A stretch of DNA of 64,000 bases from Alteromonadaceae bacterium Bs31 (GTDB lineage: Bacteria > Pseudomonadota > Gammaproteobacteria > Pseudomonadales > Cellvibrionaceae). The position numbers and the translations under genes were made by a program. Location of the stretch: contig FXAI01000005.1 in assembly GCA_900177435.1 (NCBI GenBank), positions 277,059 to 341,058 of the forward strand. Direction: 5' to 3'. A model generated the notes under the pieces. It had not been told where the DNA came from, searched no databases, and saw only the letters and a program-made list of their open reading frames with translations. Every line of letters begins with the position of its first letter. Position 1 is the first letter of the stretch. Below, piece by piece: positions 57,154 to 64,000 of the stretch.

Positions 57154-58143
57154 ATGCGAGATATAGTGTTTGTGGAGTCGGCTTCTCAGATGTTAGCTTC
57201 TGTTGAGTTAGATTCTAACCGCGATTTACTATACGTTGTCAGAAAAAACGGTAGCAAAATTAATGATCATCAGATTGACAGGACTATAGACCTGTTAGGT
57301 TTAAATGACCGGGTTCTTTATTGTGGCGTTTTTAGTTTGTTGCGTTTTTTCCTTTTATACATTTGGTGTTTGAAGAAAACTTTGGGTAGGGGTGGTTGCG
57401 TTTATGTTGGTGATGCTAGAGGTGGGTATTCTATCCTGTTTGCGATCGGTTTCTGGTGGAAGCGTCAAGTACTTATTGATGATGGGATTGCCACACTAAG
57501 TTATATCTATAGAAGGCTTAATAAAAACTCCGTAGGAATGGTAAAGATGGGAAGTCTGAAGCCGGTGATGACTAATGTATTTAGGTGTATATCGCCTAGT
57601 TATGATTTGTTTACCGCAATCCCACTCGAACCCCGTGAATTCCCGAATTGTCGTGTGCATTGCTACGAGAAGACGGAAAGTCTTTTTAAAGCGTCAGTGG
57701 TTGATGAGTCTATGGCAGTCTTTGTTGGGTCGAAGGTTGTCGAGGCAGGTTTATTATCGATGACTGCATTTGAAGATAGTGTAAATAAATTTTTGAACGA
57801 AAACTCTGGGCGGTCATGTGTGTATGCCGCCCACAGAGCTGAGATGCTTGATAAGCTTGAGCCTTTCAAGGGGAAGATGAGTGTAGAAGTTTTTAGTCTC
57901 CCTATCGAACTACATTATTTGAATCTTGGGAGAATTCCTAAGTTCATTGGCGGGTTTTATTCAGGGGCTTTAGTTTTTTTTAAAAAAGCAACGTTTTCAG
58001 TAATGGTGAGGAATTATTCGATTGCGAAGACCAAAAATAATAGTGCTTTTCATGATGAGATAGTGCTTTGCGACGCTTTTTTTAATCGATTAAACAGTGG
58101 TGAGTGCGTATCTAAGAGAGATCTGAATGGTGCTGTATGCTAG
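57154..58143 (+). CDS. Putative nonulosonyl (sialyl-type) glycosyltransferase
   Basis: 329 residues from ATG 57154, two bases after the previous stop. A GTG at 57091 would overlap by 61 bases. Sequence features recall bacterial sialyltransferases of the GT52/polysialyltransferase kind: YVGDARGGYS, LIDDGIATLSYIYRRL, a His in CVYAAHRAEMLDKL and a late segment LPIELHYLNLGRIPKFIGGFY. With a CMP-activated legionaminic acid made next door, a transferase of this class is expected. Family assignment is tentative. It is the only glycosyltransferase recognised in the cluster. Confidence 0.6.
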   Translation: MRDIVFVESASQMLASVELDSNRDLLYVVRKNGSKINDHQIDRTIDLLGLNDRVLYCGVFSLLRFFLLYIWCLKKTLGRGGCVYVGDARGGYSILFAIGFWWKRQVLIDDGIATLSYIYRRLNKNSVGMVKMGSLKPVMTNVFRCISPSYDLFTAIPLEPREFPNCRVHCYEKTESLFKASVVDESMAVFVGSKVVEAGLLSMTAFEDSVNKFLNENSGRSCVYAAHRAEMLDKLEPFKGKMSVEVFSLPIELHYLNLGRIPKFIGGFYSGALVFFKKATFSVMVRNYSIAKTKNNSAFHDEIVLCDAFFNRLNSGECVSKRDLNGAVC

Positions 58144-59320
58144 AAGTATGAAATTAGTTATTTCATTTTCTTTGGTAACTTTGGTGGTATCAGTCGTTAC
58201 TTTTTCTTTTATTCCAGTAATCGCCCGTCTATTGTCAATATCTGAGTTTGGAAGGTTTTCGCTTTATTATACAGTGGTTCTGAATCTTACTCCTGTTATC
58301 TTGTTTGGCGCATCGACAAAGCTCACGATAGCACGTAGTGGTGGGCTGTCCTCGCGGCAGATAAGTGTCTTTTTCGGTTGGTTATCCAGCGGAGTGGTCG
58401 TTACGGTTATCCTGTGCTTCTTTTTAACGGGGGTGGTGTGGGAAGGGGTGCCGATTTTGATCTTGCTTGCTCTCTGCCGTGCAGGCTTTTTGATGCATAC
58501 CACACAGCTTAGGTTGGATGAACGACTCGTGCAGTTCTGTTATTGGCAGTTGTCTGTTGTGACTCTATCTTTTTTAGTGCCGATTAGTTTTATGATTTTG
58601 TTTGAGATACGTGTTCTTGAGTTTGTTGGGTTGATGATCCCCGCTTATTTGGTTTCAATTCTGTTTTTTTTTCGTGCGAATGTTTTTGGCCGAGAAATGA
58701 AGTGGGATTGGGGGCAAATGTTTCCCCTAGTCGTATTTGGTGCTGGAGCAGCATCTCATTCTTTGGTTGGCGCGCTGCTGACAAGTGGAGGTCGTTATGT
58801 GTCTGTGGTTTATCTGGGAGCGGAAGAAGTTGGTGTCTACATGTTGGCTGCTCAGTTGGTCGCTATCATAACGCTGCTTTTCTCCACTGTAATTCAGAAT
58901 GTCACCCCCGAATTTTATCGAAAATTAAATAAATATTCAGAGGGTCAAGTTTTAAAATCGTTTGTTTTAAAGCTTTGTATCAGTGTGGCGGTGGTTATTT
59001 TTTTCTTTTGGCTCTCTCTTGACTGGGTTGTACATTTATTTTTTCCTGTCGAATATTATGGGGCTGTGGCTGTAGCAAAAATAATGGCGATCGGTGCGGG
59101 TTTTCAGGGGGGTTATATGCTGCTATCAAACTACGTTTTTTTTAAAGGGCGGTCTTTTTCTATGGCTGGTGCTAGTTCAATCGTTGGCGTGCTAGGGTTA
59201 GCCGCCGGAACTGCATTGTCGAGTTGTTATGGTCTGACTGGGCTTGCTGTGGCATATGTAATCGGGTGGTGCTTGCTATTTGTTGTTGTTGGTTGGTTGG
59301 CACTGAGGTTGGCCAGGTGA
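58127..59320 (+). CDS. wzx: Polysaccharide flippase (Wzx family)
   Basis: 397 residues with about 12 membrane helices and an N-terminal pattern [21 protein letters not shown] typical of Wzx/MATE-like exporters. It would turn lipid-linked O-units to the periplasmic face. It overlaps the transferase gene by 17 bases; ATG 58148 is an alternative start. Confidence 0.88.
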   Translation: MVLYARSMKLVISFSLVTLVVSVVTFSFIPVIARLLSISEFGRFSLYYTVVLNLTPVILFGASTKLTIARSGGLSSRQISVFFGWLSSGVVVTVILCFFLTGVVWEGVPILILLALCRAGFLMHTTQLRLDERLVQFCYWQLSVVTLSFLVPISFMILFEIRVLEFVGLMIPAYLVSILFFFRANVFGREMKWDWGQMFPLVVFGAGAASHSLVGALLTSGGRYVSVVYLGAEEVGVYMLAAQLVAIITLLFSTVIQNVTPEFYRKLNKYSEGQVLKSFVLKLCISVAVVIFFFWLSLDWVVHLFFPVEYYGAVAVAKIMAIGAGFQGGYMLLSNYVFFKGRSFSMAGASSIVGVLGLAAGTALSSCYGLTGLAVAYVIGWCLLFVVVGWLALRLAR

Positions 59321-59817
59321 CCCTTATAAGTATGTTTCGGTTTGTCGCTCGGTTTATATTCAGGCGTTTTGTGATGCTTCGGGTCGGTTCGGTAGTGGAG
59401 CCGCCAAGGGTGAATGGGTTTACAGTTCTTACTCGGGGTACAAACCTAGGCAGAAATGTGAACTTTAATGGGTTTAGGGTGTATGGAGGTGGAGCGGTAT
59501 CTATTGGAGATAACTTTCATAGCGGGGCCGGTTGCAAGGTTATTACTCAGGTTCACAACTATAAGGGAAATAAGATCCCATATGATGAAACTTACATTTT
59601 TAAGGATGTTGTCATAGAAGATAATGTTTGGTTTGGAATGAACGTATTGGTTCTTGCTAAGTGTACAATAGGAGAGGGGGCGATCATTCAAGCAGGGTCA
59701 GTGGTTGTTTCGGATATACCTCCTTTGTCGATCGCGGGTGGAAATCCCGCTAAAGTTTTTGCATATCGTGATGAAAGCCATTACAAAGTTCTTGTCGCCA
59801 AAAAGGCATTCCATTAG
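59317..59817 (+). CDS. Hexapeptide-repeat acetyltransferase
   Basis: 166 residues from GTG 59317, in a GTGA overlap with wzx. Left-handed beta-helix with the late motif [32 protein letters not shown] written in hexapeptide register and the closing [16 protein letters not shown]. It probably O-acetylates a sugar of the repeat unit. The open frame upstream to 59224 lies inside wzx and is ignored. Confidence 0.82.
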   Translation: MTLISMFRFVARFIFRRFVMLRVGSVVEPPRVNGFTVLTRGTNLGRNVNFNGFRVYGGGAVSIGDNFHSGAGCKVITQVHNYKGNKIPYDETYIFKDVVIEDNVWFGMNVLVLAKCTIGEGAIIQAGSVVVSDIPPLSIAGGNPAKVFAYRDESHYKVLVAKKAFH

Positions 59818-61023
59818 ATGAAATTACGAGCTTTCTTTTTCTGGAGTATTTTGTTTTCATTTTATTTTCAGCAATTTTGGATTTCAGGTCTTTCTACACC
59901 GGTTAAGCCGTATATGGTACTAGTTCTCGTGCTTGGTGGGGCGGTGGTATATTTAAATCCAAGGTTTCGACTGCCGCCTTATGTTGTGTTTGTTGCCTTT
60001 TTTTTCGTATATATGATTTTTACTAGCTTGTATTCAAAGGAGTTTGGTACTGCTATTGTTCGTGGTGCCGGGATAATTATGCTTGTGGTTGCATATTTTA
60101 CTCTCTATTTGTCTTCTCAGTCGATTTCACCGGATTTGTTTGAGCGTTGCATCTATAAGTTTACAATTGTTTATAGTACCGCTGGGTTGGTCTACTTTGC
60201 TTATGGTTTGTATGTTTACGACCCAGACCCCAGTCAGCGGAAATTCTTTGGATTGTATTTCGAGGGGGTGCTCCCACGGATGAGGTCTTTTGCGGATAGC
60301 CCCAATAATCTTGTGTTAATGATGCTACCCCTGTTTTATACCTTATATGTCTCAGGTTTGAAAAAATTGAAATTGGCATATGCATTCATTGGGGTGTCTG
60401 TACTGTTGTCACTATCAATTACAGGTTATTTGTGTTTTATGGTCCCGTTATTGTTAACTTTTTTTTTCGGGGGGAAAGTGCGATTTCTTGTCATGGTGCT
60501 TCTCGTTCTTGTGCTTTCCTTCGCTGGTTTTTGGTTTTATGAGTCAAACGATGATTTTGCTGAGGTCGTCAACCATCGCCTCGATCGAGTGTCGTCCGGA
60601 AGCGGGAGGCTTGACCTTTTTGTATACTCCTTTGAAGGTATAAGTAAGTCTCCTGTTTGGGGGTATGGGTTGGGGCAAGCTCGATTTTACTTAGAGGGGT
60701 TCCAAGGGCGAGATTTGCAGAGTACCCACAATTCTTTTATTGAGGTGTTTTTTGAGGGAGGGGGGGTCGCAATGACTTTTCTGTTGCTCTCTTGGCTTTT
60801 ACTCATTCTATATGTGCTTCAGAAGAATAGAGGAATTCGTCGAGTTAAGTTGTTGTCATATGTCCTTTCTCTTTTTATTATTTCTTTCGCTAATATGATG
60901 GTTTATGTGGAGTTGATGGTGCTAAATTTCTTTGTGCTTGGATTTTTGGCGTCTCAAGGGAATAGGGGTACGTCACAAATTAAGGTGGAACCTATTGCTA
61001 CTATTAACCCGGCAATTATTTAA
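59818..61023 (+). CDS. wzy: O-antigen polymerase (Wzy/ligase family)
   Basis: 401 residues, about 11-12 membrane helices, and a large periplasmic loop with GYGLGQARFYLEGFQ followed by the STHNSFIEVFFEGG motif of the Wzy_C/O-antigen ligase family. Being inside the cluster next to wzx, it is more likely the polymerase than the WaaL ligase. Last gene before the IS66 region. Confidence 0.8.
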   Translation: MKLRAFFFWSILFSFYFQQFWISGLSTPVKPYMVLVLVLGGAVVYLNPRFRLPPYVVFVAFFFVYMIFTSLYSKEFGTAIVRGAGIIMLVVAYFTLYLSSQSISPDLFERCIYKFTIVYSTAGLVYFAYGLYVYDPDPSQRKFFGLYFEGVLPRMRSFADSPNNLVLMMLPLFYTLYVSGLKKLKLAYAFIGVSVLLSLSITGYLCFMVPLLLTFFFGGKVRFLVMVLLVLVLSFAGFWFYESNDDFAEVVNHRLDRVSSGSGRLDLFVYSFEGISKSPVWGYGLGQARFYLEGFQGRDLQSTHNSFIEVFFEGGGVAMTFLLLSWLLLILYVLQKNRGIRRVKLLSYVLSLFIISFANMMVYVELMVLNFFVLGFLASQGNRGTSQIKVEPIATINPAII

Positions 61024-61068
61024 ATGAAGTTTATGCGGCGTACTTTATTTTTTCGTGCATAAAATAAC

Positions 61069-61173
61069 GTAAGCGCCAATGGAACCACGTCCTAGCCTAA
61101 TTCAACATTCCAGGGTAACAAGGCTTCAATTTGCTCAGCACACTGCGCGTTGGGCAGATCTTTAAAAATCAGT
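61069..61173 (-). pseudogene. IS66 3'-end stub A (tnpC C-terminus plus terminal repeat)
   Basis: Minus-strand frame FKDLPNAQCAEQIEALLPWN ending VELG-stop, homologous to the last residues of the intact TnpC here (QLPQAQTAEDVEALLPWN). The stub ends at a terminal repeat GTAAGCGCC (61069). The rest of the element is missing. It abuts the repeat of stub B at 61174. Confidence 0.8.
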
Positions 61174-61206
61174 GTAAGCGCCAAACCAACCACACCCTAG
61201 TTTAAC
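61174..61206 (-). pseudogene. IS66 3'-end stub B, outer part split by the new IS66
   Basis: Terminal repeat GTAAGCGCCAAACCAACC and the stop codon of a minus-strand tnpC remnant. The coding part continues at 63543-63653 beyond the inserted element. The heptamer GTTTAAC at its inner edge (61200-61206) is repeated at 63543-63549. Confidence 0.8.
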
Positions 61207-61360
61207 GTAAGCGTCAAGCCAACTACACCCTTCAATCGTAAGCGTCAAGCCAACTACACCCTTCAGTCAGCTTAAGCCTATCGATACTCTGTAGCCTTGT
61301 AAGCGTCAAGCCAACTACACCCTTCAATCAGCTTAAGCCTATCGATACTCTGTAGCCTTC
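61207..61360 (+). repeat. Tandem copies of the IS66 left end
   Basis: GTAAGCGTCAAGCCAACTAC occurs at 61207, 61238 and 61299. The last two copies are each followed by the same further ~35 bases (CAGCTTAAGCCTATCGATAC then TCTGTAGCCTT), a 61-bp tandem repeat. This 150-bp stretch precedes tnpA and has no gene. Confidence 0.9.
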
Positions 61361-61378
61361 ACTAATACCGGAGGTTAC

Positions 61379-61654
61379 ATGGCTTACCAAAAACACAATT
61401 GGCCTGAGTTATTCGAAAATTTCGAGCAGAGCGGCCTAAACCAAACCTCGTTTTGCAAGCAGCACGAGTTAAACCCAAAATATTTCAACCTAAAGTACCG
61501 CAAGGCAAAACTTACCGAATCGGGTTTTGTTGAGGCGAAGCTAAACCCAAAGCCTTCAGGCAATATCTGCTTGAAGATGGGGCGAGCCGAATTAACACTA
61601 CCGGCGGATATTGATCCAGCTTTCGTGGCGAAAGTTATTCGTCTTTCAGCATGA
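61379..61654 (+). CDS. tnpA: IS66 TnpA (OrfA)
   Basis: 91 residues from ATG 61379 with CGGAGG upstream. Helix-turn-helix of the IS66 OrfA type (WPELFENFEQSGLNQTSFCK, LNPKYFNLKYRKAK). Accessory protein of IS66 transposition. It overlaps tnpB by four bases (ATGA). Confidence 0.9.
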   Translation: MAYQKHNWPELFENFEQSGLNQTSFCKQHELNPKYFNLKYRKAKLTESGFVEAKLNPKPSGNICLKMGRAELTLPADIDPAFVAKVIRLSA

Positions 61655-62007
61655 TAACCTGGCAGGACGACGTCAAGGTGTATCTACACCGGCAGCCTGT
61701 GGATTTTCGCAAACAGATTAATGGACTGGCTCTAGTCGTTGAGGAAGTAATGGCTTTATCAGTTTTCGACCGTGCCCTGTTTGTATTTAGCAACAAGTCT
61801 CGCTCCCAGCTTAAAGTACTTTACTGGGATGAGACTGGCTTCGCACTGTGGCAAAAGCGTCTGGAGAAAGATAAGTTTAAGTGGCCTCGAAAACATTCTA
61901 AGGAGGTCGTCGTCGTTGATCACGAGCAGTGGCAATGGTTGTTGCGCGGCTTTGATTTTACTCAGCTAAAACCTCATCAACGCCTTGCTTTTTCGAGCCT
62001 AGCTTAA
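61651..62007 (+). CDS. tnpB: IS66 TnpB (OrfB)
   Basis: 118 residues, the conserved IS66 OrfB with VYLHRQPVDFRKQINGLAL and KVLYWDETGFALWQKRLEK. Required accessory protein of unknown biochemistry. Confidence 0.95.
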   Translation: MITWQDDVKVYLHRQPVDFRKQINGLALVVEEVMALSVFDRALFVFSNKSRSQLKVLYWDETGFALWQKRLEKDKFKWPRKHSKEVVVVDHEQWQWLLRGFDFTQLKPHQRLAFSSLA

Positions 62008-62029
62008 ACAGTTTTTGTATAATGGCCGC

Positions 62030-63535
62030 ATGAAAAGTGCGGCCGATCTACAGAAAGAGAACGAAGAGTTACGAGCTCAATTGCTCGACGCGCACTCGCA
62101 AATCGATTCGCTTAACGATCGCCTTCAATCCCTTCTTCAAAAGCACTTCGCCCCCTCAAGCGAGAAGGCCTCGCCAGATCAGATGGGTTTGTTTTCTGAG
62201 GCAGAAAGCGAAGAAGAGGCGCCTACGGACGAGCCACGTAAAGACACGGAAGTAAAGGGTCATACTCGTACCAGCAAGCCCCGCGTCAGTATTCCGGCTA
62301 ACGTTCCTCGCGAAGAAATTGTTTACGATATCAGTGATGAAGAAAAGGTATGCCCTCATGATGGCTCACCACTCGAGTGTATTGGTAGTGAGGATCAAGA
62401 AAAGCTCGATATTGTTCCAGCACAAATCAAGGTGTTTGTTCACCGCCGATTAAAATACGCATGTACTTGCTGCAATCAGCATATCGTTACTGCAGCCAAA
62501 CCGGCACAACCGATTGAAAAGAGTATTGCCAGCCCCGGCTTGTTAGCCTTTGTTGCTACACAGAAATACGCGGATGCTTTGCCATTGTATCGTCAGAGCG
62601 AGATGTTTAAACGTATCGGCATCGAAATCAGTCGACAAAACCTCGCCAACTGGATGGTTAAGTGCGGTGAATTAGTTCAGCCACTGATTAACCTTTTGCT
62701 CGAAGAATTGGTGTCGCGCCCAATTGTGCACATGGATGAAACCACGCTTCAGGTGCTCAATGAAGAAGGCAAACTGGCGCAGAGCAAGAGTTACATGTGG
62801 TTAATGGCTAGCTTCGCCGCGAACCCCATCAGTGTATTTACCTACGACGCCTCGCGAACACAGGCGGTGCCCACGAACCTGCTTCAGGAAAGTGTTGAAG
62901 CATTAATGGTCGATGGGTATGACGGCTACAATCAGGCTTGCGCAACTCACGACATACAACGCCTTGGTTGTTGGGCGCATGCGCGACGAAAGTTTGTCGA
63001 GGCTCAAAAACTTCAACCTAAAGGGAAAACAGGCAAGGCAGACCAGGCCATTGCCTTTATTCAAAAGCTTTACAAAATTGAACAGCGAAGCAAAGCACTT
63101 ACTCCTGAAGAGCGTTACGATCTACGACAAAAACAAGCGCCACCCATCTTGGATAAACTTAAAAAGTGGTTGGAAAAGAGCCTGCAAAATACTCCGCCAA
63201 AAATGGCTTTGGGGAAAGCGCTTGTCTATCTTCAGAATCAATGGCCTAGGCTCACCAGATATCTGGAGGATGGCCGCTACCCAATTGATAACAACGCAGC
63301 TGAACGTGCAATACGTCCGTTCACTATCGGTCGTAAAAACTGGTTGTTTAGCAACAGCACTGCTGGCGCCAAATCGAGTGCTAATTTATACAGCTTAGTT
63401 CAAACAGCAAAAGCAAACGACATTAATCCGTATCGCTATTTGCATACGGTGTTCACGCAGCTACCGCAAGCTCAAACGGCTGAAGATGTGGAGGCACTAC
63501 TTCCTTGGAATATTTCAAGGACGGAGTTGGTTTGA
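62030..63535 (+). CDS. tnpC: IS66 transposase TnpC
   Basis: 501 residues from ATG 62030. An N-terminal leucine-zipper-like coil (LQKENEELRAQLLDAHSQID), a zinc-finger region (CPHDGSPLEC...CTCCNQH) and the DDE catalytic core with Asp in IVHMDETTLQ, Asp in VDGYDGYNQ and Glu in NNAAERAIRPFTIG. Full length. Its stop codon lies within the right terminal repeat. Confidence 0.95.
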   Translation: MKSAADLQKENEELRAQLLDAHSQIDSLNDRLQSLLQKHFAPSSEKASPDQMGLFSEAESEEEAPTDEPRKDTEVKGHTRTSKPRVSIPANVPREEIVYDISDEEKVCPHDGSPLECIGSEDQEKLDIVPAQIKVFVHRRLKYACTCCNQHIVTAAKPAQPIEKSIASPGLLAFVATQKYADALPLYRQSEMFKRIGIEISRQNLANWMVKCGELVQPLINLLLEELVSRPIVHMDETTLQVLNEEGKLAQSKSYMWLMASFAANPISVFTYDASRTQAVPTNLLQESVEALMVDGYDGYNQACATHDIQRLGCWAHARRKFVEAQKLQPKGKTGKADQAIAFIQKLYKIEQRSKALTPEERYDLRQKQAPPILDKLKKWLEKSLQNTPPKMALGKALVYLQNQWPRLTRYLEDGRYPIDNNAAERAIRPFTIGRKNWLFSNSTAGAKSSANLYSLVQTAKANDINPYRYLHTVFTQLPQAQTAEDVEALLPWNISRTELV

Positions 63536-63542
63536 CGCTTAC

Positions 63543-63653
63543 GTTTAACTCAACATTCCAAGGTAACAGAGCTTCAATTTGCTCAGAGTTCTGCACGTTG
63601 GGCAGCTCTTTAAAATCTTCAATGACGAGTTGTCTCTGGCTGGCTTTCCACTA
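63543..63653 (-). pseudogene. IS66 3'-end stub B, inner part
   Basis: Minus-strand frame DFKELPNVQNSEQIEALLPW then NVELN, running into the target heptamer; its stop codon TAG is on the far side of the new IS66 (61197-61199). Upstream of DFKELP the frame no longer resembles TnpC. The breakpoint is close to that of stub A. Confidence 0.8.
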
Positions 63654-63680
63654 GTAAGCGTCAAACCAACTACACCCTTT
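63654..63680 (+). repeat. Further IS66-type terminal repeat
   Basis: GTAAGCGTCAAACCAACTAC and following ACACCCTTT at 63654, in the same orientation as the other left-pointing ends, with no transposase sequence behind it. The next 110 bases hold no recognised gene. Confidence 0.75.
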
Positions 63681-63790
63681 CTGGCTTGCCTAGTTTGTTG
63701 AACGAAGCCGCTCTGCGGCAAAGTTAAAATTCCTCTCTCATAGATAATTCCTCTCCGTGCAAGCCCGCACGTTAACGAGAGGAATATCTA

Positions 63791-64000
63791 ATGAACACAG
63801 CACAGCAAAAACGATTCAATTCACTGTACCGCAAGCATGTTAGCGCATTAAAACGACAGGGCAAAGCGGCGGCCACTATTGATAGCTACTCCCGCGCAGT
63901 ACGCCGTATCTGCGATTTCTTTGACTGCCCGCCCGATGTGTTAACCCGTCTCCAGCTGGAGGCCTATTTTGAATCCCTTGTCTCTACCCACTCCTGGTCA
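63791..64000 (+). CDS. Tyrosine recombinase/integrase, N-terminal part (cut by window end)
   Basis: 70 codons open to the window edge from ATG 63791 (AGAGGA eight bases upstream). The sequence RFNSLYRKHVSALKRQGKAA, TIDSYSRAVRRICDFFD and LQLEAYFESLVSTHSW is a SAM-like core-binding domain of phage-type integrases. Similar proteins often accompany IS91-type transposases in marine gammaproteobacteria. The catalytic domain is outside the window. Confidence 0.75.
   Translation, partial: MNTAQQKRFNSLYRKHVSALKRQGKAAATIDSYSRAVRRICDFFDCPPDVLTRLQLEAYFESLVSTHSWS

Larger units (their letters stand above)
61207..63542 (+). mobile_element. IS66-family insertion sequence, apparently intact
   Basis: About 2.34 kb bounded by GTAAGCGTCAA at the left and its reverse complement TTGACGCTTAC at the right end (63532-63542). 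It contains tnpA, tnpB and tnpC, all without frameshift. GTTTAAC flanks both sides, consistent with target duplication (IS66 normally makes 8 bp). The left end is repeated (61207, 61238, 61299), so the functional end could be any of these; the flanking heptamer favours 61207. Confidence 0.88.

Noticed and set aside
61069..61360. Integron attC array
   Set aside because: The repeated GTAAGCG words are IS66 terminal repeats with attached tnpC remnants; no attC-like imperfect palindromes or cassette genes were seen.

Overview
The window looks like chromosomal DNA of a polarly flagellated marine-type gammaproteobacterium. It is probably Cellvibrionaceae or a relative: a pseudomonad-like gene order, FlhF/FleN polar flagellar control, a fused tyrA-aroA gene and an mtaD-ubiG-mupP-yciK block next to gyrA. 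This placement is inferred from gene order and protein similarity remembered from these families, not from a search.

Layout. (1) 1-19.7 kb is the late flagellar and chemotaxis region: fliP(end)-fliQ-fliR-flhB, a divergent transglutaminase/TPR gene, then flhA-flhF-fleN-fliA-cheY-cheZ-cheA-cheB-motC-motD, an intrinsic terminator, then parC-like, parP-like, cheW, a DUF2802 gene and a small lipoprotein gene. (2) 19.7-23.2 kb (minus strand) is the block mtaD-ubiG-mupP-yciK. (3) 23.4-36.4 kb is gyrA, pheA, cysC, tyrA-aroA, cysD, cysN, a ComEA-like gene, pyrF, cmk, lapA and lapB: aromatic amino acid biosynthesis interleaved with sulfate activation. (4) 36.4-41.4 kb holds rpsA and ihfB embedded in dense arrays of short hairpin modules (68-bp plus-oriented units facing ~134-bp minus-oriented units). 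A small four-helix-bundle (23S IVS/S23-type) gene sits between two of the arrays, bracketed by a 250-bp near-identical direct duplication. (5) 41.4-61.0 kb is a surface-polysaccharide (O-antigen type) locus: manC, wecA-like, an EPS-type HTH regulator and wzz. These are followed by a visibly AT-richer cluster for a legionaminic-acid-like nonulosonic acid (4,6-dehydratase, LegC, LegG, LegI, NeuD-type acyltransferase, PtmE-type nucleotidyltransferase, LegF), an amidotransferase with its own HisF/HisH pair, two Gfo/Idh/MocA oxidoreductases, a putative nonulosonyl transferase, Wzx, a hexapeptide acyltransferase and Wzy. (6) 61.0-64.0 kb is an intact IS66-family element inserted exactly at the stop codon of an older IS66 3'-end stub, with further stubs and tandem left ends, then the start of a tyrosine recombinase cut by the window edge.

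How it fits together. Regions 1-2 are ordinary housekeeping and motility. Region 5 would make a CMP-activated, possibly acetamidino-modified legionaminic acid and polymerise it by a Wzx/Wzy/Wzz route on a WecA-primed lipid carrier. Its position after ihfB is the classical pseudomonad O-antigen site, and the hairpin arrays lie on the boundary between conserved and variable DNA. The least explained structures are the modular hairpin arrays with their enclosed four-helix-bundle gene, and the repeated IS66-end stubs.
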